NCBI GenBank assembly: GCA_035772405.1
Contig: JAYKKM010000504.1
Span: 3,048,001 to 3,112,000, forward strand
Length of the DNA: 64,000 nt
From: Chrysogorgia sp. JL179-B06
Lineage: Eukaryota > Cnidaria > Anthozoa > Scleralcyonacea > Chrysogorgiidae
Direction of reading: 5' to 3'
The notes under the pieces are model-generated. The model had not been told where the DNA came from, searched no databases, and saw only the letters and a program-made list of their open reading frames with translations. A program made the position numbers and the translations under genes. The stretch's first letter is position 1. Each line of letters starts with the position of its first letter. Below, one piece after another: positions 31,156 to 38,085 of the stretch.

Positions 31156-31818
31156 CTACTCAAGCGTCGCATACAAGTCCAACAATATGTCACCAACGTT
31201 GACACCACTACCATCTTGGTCAGTCACGTTAAACACCAGCTGTGTGAAAGCGCCTTTGTTTATCGACACCTTCGACTCAATGTTGAAAAATTGTTGAACA
31301 GAGCTCTTCAGTGGTTGGGTGGTGGTCAATGGCAACTCGACGATAACCTCGCTTTTGCTACCATTAACAATATTCTCAGGTCTGTTCACAATGCTACAAC
31401 CCACTTGTACGTACTTCAGCCCTTTGTTAACGTTCACAACATTAGGGCTGACCAAACCACTACTACTCACCGTTGTGTTACCATCGAACCCTAAGAGTTC
31501 TCCAAATTTAAACAGCTCTAATTGTTGGTCAGTTTTTATCTCACACTTTGAATTGTGTTTGTTGGCTACTAGCTCGATAGCCCCTAATCCCTTCAATTCG
31601 TCAGCAATCATTTTAAAAGTGTGGTACCCAGACCCAAAAACGTGTTTGTTGCTGTTGTAACTTATTTCATCATTCACGCCAGTCTCCACATTAACATAGT
31701 CGCAAAAGATGGTCGCTTTTTTTACTAGTAAGTGAGGGTCTGAACCAAACGTCAAAAGTGCCTCTGGTAGATCCACAGTTTCCGTTGGATCTCTAATCAA
31801 CACTACAACCCTGACCAT
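31156..31818 (-). CDS. Penton-like minor capsid protein (paralog 2)
   Basis: Homologous in its full C-terminal half to the gene just downstream, so the two arose by duplication. Paralog 2 lacks the MSLNYGY start. The frame opens at 31830, but a second ATG at 31818 (MVRVVVLIRDPTE) fits better because the first would leave only 9 bp to the divergent gene at 31840. It gives 220 aa. It lacks membrane segments. Two unequal paralogs might form different capsid positions (penton and a spike base), which is inference. Confidence 0.58.
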   Translation of the reverse strand: MVRVVVLIRDPTETVDLPEALLTFGSDPHLLVKKATIFCDYVNVETGVNDEISYNSNKHVFGSGYHTFKMIADELKGLGAIELVANKHNSKCEIKTDQQLELFKFGELLGFDGNTTVSSSGLVSPNVVNVNKGLKYVQVGCSIVNRPENIVNGSKSEVIVELPLTTTQPLKSSVQQFFNIESKVSINKGAFTQLVFNVTDQDGSGVNVGDILLDLYATLE

Positions 31819-31839
31819 ATAATGTAGCATGTGTTATAG
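31819..31839. promoter_or_regulatory. Very short divergent start region
   Basis: Only 21 bp separate the likely start codons of the minus-strand block (31818) and the plus-strand block (31840). It contains a tata-rich piece (accatataatgt at about 31815-31826). The promoters of both blocks must overlap the coding sequences or the transcripts must start almost at the ATGs. Confidence 0.45.
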
Positions 31840-33261
31840 ATGCTGCCAAAAAGAAAACAAGGTGAACTAATTCTTCTTAGTGAATTTCCAAATGCGCAAT
31901 TAAATAAGTTTGAGTTTGGATACAACCTCGCAAACGATAATAAAACAGTCAAGACCGTCGACATTTACTTCAAGTCAGGTCCAAAGTACTCTGACATGAT
32001 AAACATAAAGTCACCAAAGTTCACGAGTAACAAAGAATACACAAAATTCCTTAACAAAGAACGTGACTACAGACCAAGATTCCCAAAGATATGGCAAGGT
32101 GGTGGAACTATCCAACCACTACCAAAAGGTCATAAGAACCACTGGGGGCTTTGGGACGGTTATCCAACAGAAAATGTGCTAAATTATCCAGTGAATAATT
32201 TTAAAGTTTTCGTTAACCAAAATAGCTACTTCATGTCAAAGCTACCAGTCTTGCGAGTCACCACGTCAAAGACAAAATCAGAGTGGGACGACAGCGAATC
32301 TTACTACCGTGTTGTGTTTGCGACGTATTGTGCGAGTTTCTGTTGTGGGGTGTCACTGCAACATTTATCAGTGTCACAAGAAGTTCATCCCGTGGTCACA
32401 AGTGTGATGAGATTTCATTTGTACTTCACCATTAGAAGACTTCTCAGAAGAATGGAAGGTGGTGAGACCATGAAATCAATAAGTAGAGAATTCAACGCCT
32501 CTGAATTGTATGGTAAGATTTCCAAGATCCCCAGAAGGCACTACTACCAGAATAAAGTCCTGAGCGATGGCACAACAGGCGAATCCAGAGTCTACACACT
32601 CAACGACGTCCATAACGATTACAGACGATACGTCGTGCGATTGTCAGACGGCTTCACCAACATTGGGCTGCAATACTCCACACTTGGTGCACAAGCGAGG
32701 ACGCGTGTGTCAGTCGTCGGTGGTTCTGCAGGAAGTCTAGAGACCCAACAAGAATTCCGCAAGTTGTTTTCTGACAGTGTTATCAATTATGACGTATCGA
32801 CATGGATTCTAAACATGAATAAATCGATTAGAGACACCAACGTTGTTCAAAATCTCGCGGTGTCGCCAAGTACATGGTTAATGCCAAGCAATGTGGTGAT
32901 TCTCAAGAATAAAATCGCTGGGTACAACAACTTATTAAAGATTGCCACAGAGTCCATGAAATTTGGAGTGAACACCAGCTTGAATGCAACAACACCAACA
33001 ATTACGGCTAAAAAAGTCCACCAAGAAAATGTGGTGACTCACTCATTAGTAGTACCAACGACTGTGAAGAAAAAAGCTCACCAAGAAAATGTGGTGGTAC
33101 CAACGAATCTTGTGGCTAAAAAAGTTTACCAAGAAAATGTGACACCACTTCCTGTGAAAAAAACAGTGGTCACAAGCGAGTCAGACACGACAACGCTGGC
33201 GATAGTGTTAGGGTTCTCAGCAGTCTCTGGCTATCTACTAACCAAATACACCTTGAAGTAG
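31840..33261 (+). CDS. 473-aa protein with C-terminal repeats and membrane anchor
   Basis: Not recognised as a named family. Residues 1 to about 390 form a soluble part with many aromatic residues (FPKIWQGGGTIQPLP, HWGLWDGYP). Near residues 395-435 a short repeat occurs three times: KKVHQENVV, KKAHQENVV and KKVYQENVT. The end is a single membrane segment (TTLAIVLGFSAVSGYLLTKY, about 449-468). The topology is that of a tail-anchored protein. It is the first gene of the plus-strand block and ends 2 bp before the fiber-like gene, so a virion surface or assembly role is likely but not shown. Confidence 0.65.
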   Translation: MLPKRKQGELILLSEFPNAQLNKFEFGYNLANDNKTVKTVDIYFKSGPKYSDMINIKSPKFTSNKEYTKFLNKERDYRPRFPKIWQGGGTIQPLPKGHKNHWGLWDGYPTENVLNYPVNNFKVFVNQNSYFMSKLPVLRVTTSKTKSEWDDSESYYRVVFATYCASFCCGVSLQHLSVSQEVHPVVTSVMRFHLYFTIRRLLRRMEGGETMKSISREFNASELYGKISKIPRRHYYQNKVLSDGTTGESRVYTLNDVHNDYRRYVVRLSDGFTNIGLQYSTLGAQARTRVSVVGGSAGSLETQQEFRKLFSDSVINYDVSTWILNMNKSIRDTNVVQNLAVSPSTWLMPSNVVILKNKIAGYNNLLKIATESMKFGVNTSLNATTPTITAKKVHQENVVTHSLVVPTTVKKKAHQENVVVPTNLVAKKVYQENVTPLPVKKTVVTSESDTTTLAIVLGFSAVSGYLLTKYTLK

Positions 33262-33263
33262 TA

Positions 33264-34214
33264 ATGAGTCTAAACTATGGGTATGAGTCTGACGACCCTC
33301 ACGATAAAATACTAAAGAGAACGAAAAGGCATCTGGACGAAGATCCCAAATTAAGCGCGACCGGTGGAAGGATGTCTGGAATAATAGACATGCAAGGCTC
33401 AGCGATAAAAAACGTAGCAGACCCAGTCGATGACTCAGACGCCGCAAACAAAAGAACTCTAGAGCGACTATTATCAGGCTTCCTCAAGAGTCAGTCCTAT
33501 AATGTCGTGCTCGACTTCAACGTTAGCACACACGCCTTGAGAAACGTGGAATTTCACACCAATGGTTCAAACAAAGTGAAAGCCATTGGTGAAACAAGTA
33601 AATTAGTGCAAAACAACCCAACCTATGGTCCTATTGTTGGCATCGGCAGTGTAAGCCAAAGTTTTCTATCCCCTGTGTTAACACCGCTCCCACTTGAGTC
33701 AGGTCTCCATTTTAACTGCCCCAGTATGCAATGGTGTGATCTCTCTATTTTTGTTGTGGTGAGGTTACCTACTCGCACCGCTGGATCAAATTGGGAGACA
33801 ATTATATCGAACGACGATGGTCAGTGGGATAAGTTCATAGGGTACAAGACTGGTATGACTAATGGACTCGCGTATGGTGGTAGCATCCCAGCAATGGAGA
33901 GCATATGCACTATTCCGAGTATTATTGACCTCACAAAAACGCACATGATATCGATACACTGGCAAATGGACAATTCACACGTCAGAGTCAACAACATCAA
34001 GTCAACCGATTCAGACTTCGTAGCGAATATGAAAAAGATAGGCACACCCTATGGAACAATTTTTGGAATACATCGACCAAGAATACCACTCGCACCTTAT
34101 GCATACCCATCGTTGATAGAATTCTACGGTGTGAAAATCGTGAGTGGCTACATGACGAACCGAGACATCATAATCATGGGTGGAGAAATGATGAAGGAAT
34201 ATGGTGTAAAGTAA
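33264..34214 (+). CDS. Fiber-like receptor-binding protein with tail-fiber motif and lectin-like end
   Basis: 316 aa. Residues 1-8 are MSLNYGYE, nearly the same as the start of penton-like paralog 1. Residues 34-68 carry a pattern typical of phage and virus fibers: GGRMSGIIDMQGSAIKNVAD followed by PVDDSDAANK, as in trimeric fiber shafts where this block starts or links the shaft. From about residue 95 the sequence looks like a LamG/concanavalin-type beta sandwich, with the final strand and helix typical of that fold (EFYGVKIVSGYMTNRDI...MMKEYGV). Together this suggests an N-terminal anchor, a short trimeric shaft and a sugar-binding head. The function is inferred from architecture. No membrane segment. 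Confidence 0.65.
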   Translation: MSLNYGYESDDPHDKILKRTKRHLDEDPKLSATGGRMSGIIDMQGSAIKNVADPVDDSDAANKRTLERLLSGFLKSQSYNVVLDFNVSTHALRNVEFHTNGSNKVKAIGETSKLVQNNPTYGPIVGIGSVSQSFLSPVLTPLPLESGLHFNCPSMQWCDLSIFVVVRLPTRTAGSNWETIISNDDGQWDKFIGYKTGMTNGLAYGGSIPAMESICTIPSIIDLTKTHMISIHWQMDNSHVRVNNIKSTDSDFVANMKKIGTPYGTIFGIHRPRIPLAPYAYPSLIEFYGVKIVSGYMTNRDIIIMGGEMMKEYGVK

Positions 34215-34421
34215 ATGGGAGCATGTATTTCGAGACCCCATGAAATATATAAGATAAATAAAACGACTGACCACATGTTCAAAGCTGGTGGGTCATTTGG
34301 TCGCGGTGACGTTACTCTCGAGCTCCACGCTGAGATTGGTATGAGGTCTAAAAAGACTTACGGCAAACCTATCGTGTTACCAGAATCAGACACTGTGGGA
34401 GTGGTAGGAGACGTGACCTAA
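34215..34421 (+). CDS. 68-aa protein with N-terminal lipidation signal
   Basis: The start codon directly follows the stop of the fiber-like gene (TAA then ATG). The N terminus MGACIS fits N-myristoylation (Gly2, Ser6) and has Cys4 as a possible palmitoylation site, the usual double-acyl pattern of membrane-bound viral proteins. The remainder is small and polar, with a basic patch (MRSKKTYGK). No family recognised. A lipid-anchored matrix-like or membrane-targeting role is inferred. Confidence 0.6.
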   Translation: MGACISRPHEIYKINKTTDHMFKAGGSFGRGDVTLELHAEIGMRSKKTYGKPIVLPESDTVGVVGDVT

Positions 34422-34427
34422 GTTAAA

Positions 34428-34568
34428 ATGGGTTGGCTTAGAAAACTGGTTCGTAACATTAGAAACTTTTTCAGACGACGTAGAAAACTGAAGACTAATA
34501 AAACACACCTGATGCGTTGGTACACAACAAACCAGATCTATAAAAGGCGTAGCGCCCACATCGAGTAG
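34428..34568 (+). CDS. 46-aa strongly basic amphipathic peptide
   Basis: A short frame 6 bp after the previous stop, encoding a peptide that starts MGWLRKLVRNIRNFFRRRRK, with about a third Arg and Lys. The first 20 residues would form an amphipathic helix with Trp, Leu, Val, Ile and Phe on one face. Such peptides occur in adenovirus-like viruses as DNA-condensing core peptides or membrane-active internal peptides, but I see no clear homology. Tight spacing in the block supports it as a real gene. A TATA-like ctataaaagg lies inside its 3' part (34539-34548). Confidence 0.5.
   Translation: MGWLRKLVRNIRNFFRRRRKLKTNKTHLMRWYTTNQIYKRRSAHIE
34538..34550 (+). promoter_or_regulatory. TATA-box-like sequence
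   Basis: ctataaaaggcg matches the eukaryotic TATA box closely. It lies about 50 bp upstream of the ATG at 34596 of the BRO-N/nuclease gene, a suitable distance for separate transcription. It also codes for part of the preceding small peptide, so chance is possible. Confidence 0.4.
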
Positions 34569-34595
34569 TTTTTTCTCGTGGAGGACTATATAGTG

Positions 34596-35363
34596 ATGAC
34601 TTCCGCAATACTTCGATTATTCGATTTCGATGGTCATCAAATCACGATGGTTAATCACAACGGTGACATATGGTTCAAAGCAAAAGAAGTCGCGAGCGCT
34701 CTAGGTTATGCTCGACCAAAAGATGCAGTACACGACCACGTCGAACCTGATTGTAAAGTGAAGATAGAGCAGGCCTCGTTTATCAACGAACTTGGGGTCT
34801 ACTCACTAACGTTCTCGAGTAAAATGGAGCGTGCGAAACACTTTGGAAGGTGGGTGCACTCAGAAGTCTTGCCAAGCATTAGAAAGGGTTTAGCTGGCGT
34901 TGGTCTCAAACACAATCAGTTTAAAATGATCACTGAGTTCGACCTTCATACGAAAGTTGTTGGTTTTCTTAGGAAATATTATCCAGAAGCTATTTTGATA
35001 GCTGCTTGTGGTGAAAATCAAGACACTTCGAGTAAAAGAATAAATTCGTGGAAAAAAGGTTACCAACGTGGAACACCTGACTTAATTATCGCCAATGCAA
35101 ACCGACAGCACAGCGGGCTCGTGATTGAGTTCAAGAATCCAGGTGGTACAGGCAAGACGTCCAAAGAGCAAGACTCTCTGCTGCTCAGATACAAATCCGC
35201 TGGTTATCTAACGTTGTTGTGCGACTCGTACGACGACGCTATTACCACGGTAGTAAAATATTTCTTTGACGTTGGGTTTCAGTGTTCCCAGTGTTTTCGT
35301 AAATTTAAAAATAAATCAGCGTTGAGTAACCACGAGAGACACTATTGTAAAGAGACTTTTTAG
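34596..35363 (+). CDS. BRO-N domain, PD-(D/E)XK nuclease and zinc finger fusion
   Basis: 255 aa from the ATG at 34596; an upstream in-frame GTG at 34578 is unlikely to be used. Residues 1-97 are a BRO-N domain, a DNA-binding domain common in large DNA viruses: WFKAKEVASALGYARPKDAV and HFGRWVHSEVLPSIRK are its signatures. Residues 110-222 look like a VRR-NUC-type nuclease: GTPDLII (Asp162), then LVIEFKNPG (Glu178, Lys180), the PD...ExK active site. Residues 230-251 hold a zinc finger (CSQCFRKFKNKSALSNH...C). It could act in DNA repair, recombination or resolution of replication products. All active-site residues are present. Not one of the core Polinton genes. Confidence 0.8.
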   Translation: MTSAILRLFDFDGHQITMVNHNGDIWFKAKEVASALGYARPKDAVHDHVEPDCKVKIEQASFINELGVYSLTFSSKMERAKHFGRWVHSEVLPSIRKGLAGVGLKHNQFKMITEFDLHTKVVGFLRKYYPEAILIAACGENQDTSSKRINSWKKGYQRGTPDLIIANANRQHSGLVIEFKNPGGTGKTSKEQDSLLLRYKSAGYLTLLCDSYDDAITTVVKYFFDVGFQCSQCFRKFKNKSALSNHERHYCKETF

Positions 35364-35632
35364 ACAGCGAGTAACAAGTCGAATTAGCACTCGTTCTCGT
35401 TGTTGAGACGACGTTTGAAGCGACAACTGCTCTAGCATTTTTTAAAGACGTTTTTAACTCAATAAAAATATCTGTGAAACTTTCTCTCAATGAAAATATT
35501 TGTGGAACCTTCTGACCACTGTGTGATGTGTGACTAATTTTATGTGCGCGTGAAAAAAATGTTTCTATGAGACATTGGACGCTTCATGTGACCAATGTCT
35601 AAATTTAAAAAGTGGGGTATCCGAGAACACCC
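35364..35632. terminator. Convergent intergenic region with hairpin
   Basis: Lies between the converging nuclease and thymidine kinase genes. A 9-bp perfect stem, agacattgg (35570-35578) and ccaatgtct (35592-35600), encloses a 13-base loop. An aataaaa signal lies at 35460-35466 for the plus-strand gene. A role in 3' end formation is plausible from the position. Confidence 0.5.
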
Positions 35633-36205
35633 TTAATTTTGTGTGGAAGGATGATGACGTCTGCACACTGCGCGATATTGCTCAGCACCACCAACGAATG
35701 ATGGTCCTGGGTTGTATCTCCAATTGAATGGTGCGTCAACAGTTGTTCCGTAAGTGTCACGGCAAACGACGCAATGCGCTTTTAGAAATGTGATGTCGTC
35801 TGCTACTGGGAACAGTGTGTCGAGCTCACCAATTCTTTTTAAGCGCTCTGTTGATATGAGACCACAAATAATGACGTGAATGCCGGCTTTGACATATTCG
35901 CGAATAATTGGGAGTAGATCAGAGTACCAATGGCCTTCATCAATTCCTATGACGCCGTAGCCAGCTATCTCGGAAGAACTTGGAAGGTTGGTGATTAACT
36001 TCGCAGGTAAACTGTCTGATCCAACGACAATGGTCTGACGATGTGTGGAGAACGCGTGGTCAGTTCGTCTGGTGTCGTCTGCGTTGTTCATGTAAAGGAC
36101 TTTGAGCCCTGACTTACTTAACGTGATTAACCTACGAAGAGTCTCTGTCGTTTTTCCTGCGAACATGGGACCAATCACGATTTCTAGTCTACCAACTTTT
36201 CTCAT
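35633..36205 (-). CDS. Thymidine kinase (type II, TK1-like)
   Basis: 190 aa. Phosphorylates thymidine to feed DNA synthesis. Walker A is IGPMFAGKTTE (residues 11-21). Walker B is GVIGIDEGHWYSD (84-96), with Glu90 as catalytic base; most relatives have DEAQFF here. The zinc site is formed by Cys145, Cys148, Cys181 and His184, where many relatives have a fourth Cys. The lasso GGAEQYRAVC (172-181) holds the substrate site. The length fits the family. The enzyme is typical of poxviruses and other large DNA viruses and is not in the Polinton core set, so it was probably acquired. Confidence 0.9.
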   Translation of the reverse strand: MRKVGRLEIVIGPMFAGKTTETLRRLITLSKSGLKVLYMNNADDTRRTDHAFSTHRQTIVVGSDSLPAKLITNLPSSSEIAGYGVIGIDEGHWYSDLLPIIREYVKAGIHVIICGLISTERLKRIGELDTLFPVADDITFLKAHCVVCRDTYGTTVDAPFNWRYNPGPSFVGGAEQYRAVCRRHHPSTQN

Positions 36206-36233
36206 GGTTACTATACCCCCAGAGAAATATTTT

Positions 36234-36410
36234 TTATTGTGATGGAAACCGTCGTTCCATGTTGAATATCCGCTGGAGCTCTAAGTTTTTAAGATGAGAC
36301 CTCGAGCTCTCATGTCTTAAGCGATGCAGTGGGTCGTTGGTGACCACACCGCATGGGTGACAGGTGTACACGTTTTCATCTCTCACAAAGTGTCTGGGGC
36401 GGGCGAGAGT
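36234..36410 (-). pseudogene. Out-of-frame zinc-motif extension of the 181-aa gene
   Basis: Directly after the stop of the 181-aa gene (36383), another frame stays open to a stop at 36234-36236. It encodes a stretch with YTCHPCG and two later His residues. The 181-aa protein itself ends shortly after CKVGCNE and a His, so a single frame change near 36,385-36,410 would give a complete set of zinc ligands. It may be a recent frameshift, a sequencing error or a programmed shift. Confidence 0.4.
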
Positions 36411-36928
36411 ACGTGGTCCCTGATATCGTCCGCACCCAGTATCTCATTACACCCCACCTTGCAAACGTGAGCGTCGCGGTTTGCAGCGAGCTCTAGCCAC
36501 GCTTTGGCTTTGGTTGGGCATGGTTTCCACATAAGGGTCGCTAAGAACACTTCGAGGAAGTTACCGAGTAATGTAGCGTTGGACTTACGAGGGTTGTTCA
36601 AGTAGACGTCACTTGCTAACATAAGGTACTTGAATGATGAGTAACACCACACAGGGATTATGCTAGCTAATCTATCAGCAAGCTTGTTGGCTCTTTCCTC
36701 CCGAAGATCGATCCAAGCGTCGAGAAGATGCCTAGTACGGTTGACCTGAGAGCCAAACCGTTTTGGCAACCCTCCGTCAGGGTTGAGGTCAAGGAGCGGT
36801 GAGCATATTGAGAAGTACTCGTTTAAGACCTTGGGTCCAGGGGCGTCTTGTGGGGTAGACACACTGGTAAAGGCCGTTCTCAGCATGTTGGCAATATCTT
36901 CTTCGCTAACCTCTCGGGCTTGAGTCAT
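36383..36928 (-). CDS. 181-aa protein of unknown function
   Basis: No family recognised. Largely helical, with a conserved-looking middle (PDGGLPKRFGSQVNRTRHLLDAW) and a hydrophobic helix (LLGNFLEVFLATLMW). Near the end CKVGCNEILGADDIRDH provides potential zinc ligands. No membrane segment stands out. Divergent from the small membrane-protein block at 37066, with which it shares the intergenic region. Confidence 0.55.
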   Translation of the reverse strand: MTQAREVSEEDIANMLRTAFTSVSTPQDAPGPKVLNEYFSICSPLLDLNPDGGLPKRFGSQVNRTRHLLDAWIDLREERANKLADRLASIIPVWCYSSFKYLMLASDVYLNNPRKSNATLLGNFLEVFLATLMWKPCPTKAKAWLELAANRDAHVCKVGCNEILGADDIRDHVLSPAPDTL

Positions 36929-37065
36929 TATGTTATACTCCCAGAAAAAATCCTAATTTTTTAGTGCGTTTTGGTTTGGGACTGTGAGATACCTGTGAGG
37001 TCAACTGTGAGACACCTGTGAGGTCAACTGTACTGTGAGTAAGATAACACGTGATAGTGTATTAG
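36929..37065. promoter_or_regulatory. Divergent promoter region with 23-bp tandem repeat
   Basis: Between the divergent starts at 36928 and 37066. It holds two tandem 23-bp units (36981-37003 and 37004-37026: actgtgagaYacctgtgagg followed by tca) and a partial third copy to 37039. Repeated direct elements between divergent genes are good candidates for a transcription factor site. Confidence 0.5.
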
Positions 37066-37401
37066 ATGGTTGAAGACTCACAGACGGCTGTTGAGGCGAA
37101 GATTACGGCTGATGTGAAGAGTGTTAAGGTGAAGGACCCAAAGCGTGTCGCTGCTGGTAAAAAGTTGGCTGAGATATCGAAAGCTGCGAAAGAAAAGAAA
37201 ATGCGTGAAATGATAGTCAACGAAGAACAGGGTAGTGAGTGGAGCTATGGTTACATTGTTGGAACACTTGGTGTTATCATTGCTGGTGCTTCGCTATGGT
37301 ACACAATTAGCAGTGAAAAAGAACCTGTGAGTACTACACCAGCACCTGCGTCAGAGAACCACAAAACTCGTCGTCCAGCGTTAGACACATTTGATTCTTG
37401 A
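37066..37401 (+). CDS. 111-aa single-pass membrane protein
   Basis: A basic, helical N-terminal part (VKVKDPKRVAAGKKLAEISK, residues 20-39, then many Lys) is followed by one membrane segment (YGYIVGTLGVIIAGASLWYT, 61-80) and a short polar tail. Small proteins with this DPKRVAAGKKLA-like block before a membrane segment occur in cnidarian Polintons as far as I know. The function is unknown. First of three small membrane proteins in a row. Confidence 0.65.
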   Translation: MVEDSQTAVEAKITADVKSVKVKDPKRVAAGKKLAEISKAAKEKKMREMIVNEEQGSEWSYGYIVGTLGVIIAGASLWYTISSEKEPVSTTPAPASENHKTRRPALDTFDS

Positions 37402-37424
37402 ACAAAACACACGACAATGTATAT

Positions 37425-37661
37425 ATGACTGCGATCGATCGAAAAGAACTTATGAACGAATTGTACGATGCGCTACTTGTTACGACTGGTGCTGTGGCAG
37501 TGAGTATGATTTCTAAAAGGGCTTTGGGAGAACCATTGGGAACACCAGAGACAGTGAAGGGCACAGTGAAACTTGCTGCAGCTGTTGGTGCAGGAACGCT
37601 GTTAGTAAAATGGGTGCAATCGAAAAAGTGGATACCGACAGATCTATTCAAATCAACGTAA
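37425..37661 (+). CDS. 78-aa small membrane protein
   Basis: The start ATG at 37425 gives MTAIDRKELM. Two hydrophobic stretches (LLVTTGAVAVSMIS and LAAAVGAGTLLVKWV) flank a short turn with LGEPLGTPETVKG, so a two-pass hairpin in the membrane is likely. The frame extends upstream to a TTG (37398), which I do not favour. 23 bp after the preceding stop and 4 bp before the next gene. Confidence 0.55.
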   Translation: MTAIDRKELMNELYDALLVTTGAVAVSMISKRALGEPLGTPETVKGTVKLAAAVGAGTLLVKWVQSKKWIPTDLFKST

Positions 37662-37665
37662 GTTA

Positions 37666-38085
37666 ATGGCGAGCGTTGTGGCTGGAGGGATATTTAATGC
37701 AGTGGCTTTTGCAGGCGCTGGCTTTATGTTTTCAAAGTTTAATCATTCAGGCTATGAAGCTGAGATGAAAAGACACAACCATGCGTTGGAACAGTTAGCC
37801 AGTGCGAAAGAAGTGTGGTATGAAAATGAAATCGCTAAAAAAGATAAGATCCAGCGTTTACGACAACGGCTCTCTGATGCTAACGCTGACATCAACGACA
37901 CAAACCACGCGTTGGAAGAACTTAGAAGCGTAATGACCATACAGTACAGCGGACGAGTGTTCACTAACCTCCCGAAGATTGCGGATTACTACCAACCGAG
38001 TGCGGAAATGAAGGAATACCAATTATTGTTTGTTAGCGCGCTAGGTTTGGGTAGTGGAATAGCGGTATGGGTACTAGTTCGGTGA
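37666..38085 (+). CDS. 139-aa membrane protein with coiled coil
   Basis: Layout: N-terminal hydrophobic segment (VVAGGIFNAVAFAGAGFMF, residues 4-22), a central charged coiled coil (ALEQLASAKEVWYENEIAKK through LRQRLSDANADIND, about 40-85), a short linker, and a C-terminal membrane segment (LLFVSALGLGSGIAVWVLV, 119-138). Both ends lie in the membrane with a coiled-coil loop between them. The overlap with the next gene is 19 bp. Function unknown; virion membrane or assembly is possible. Confidence 0.6.
   Translation: MASVVAGGIFNAVAFAGAGFMFSKFNHSGYEAEMKRHNHALEQLASAKEVWYENEIAKKDKIQRLRQRLSDANADINDTNHALEELRSVMTIQYSGRVFTNLPKIADYYQPSAEMKEYQLLFVSALGLGSGIAVWVLVR

Noticed and set aside
34578..34595. 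Nuclease gene start at GTG 34578
   Set aside because: The ATG at 34596 is close by, lies at a good distance from the TATA-like box, and begins exactly at the BRO-N domain.
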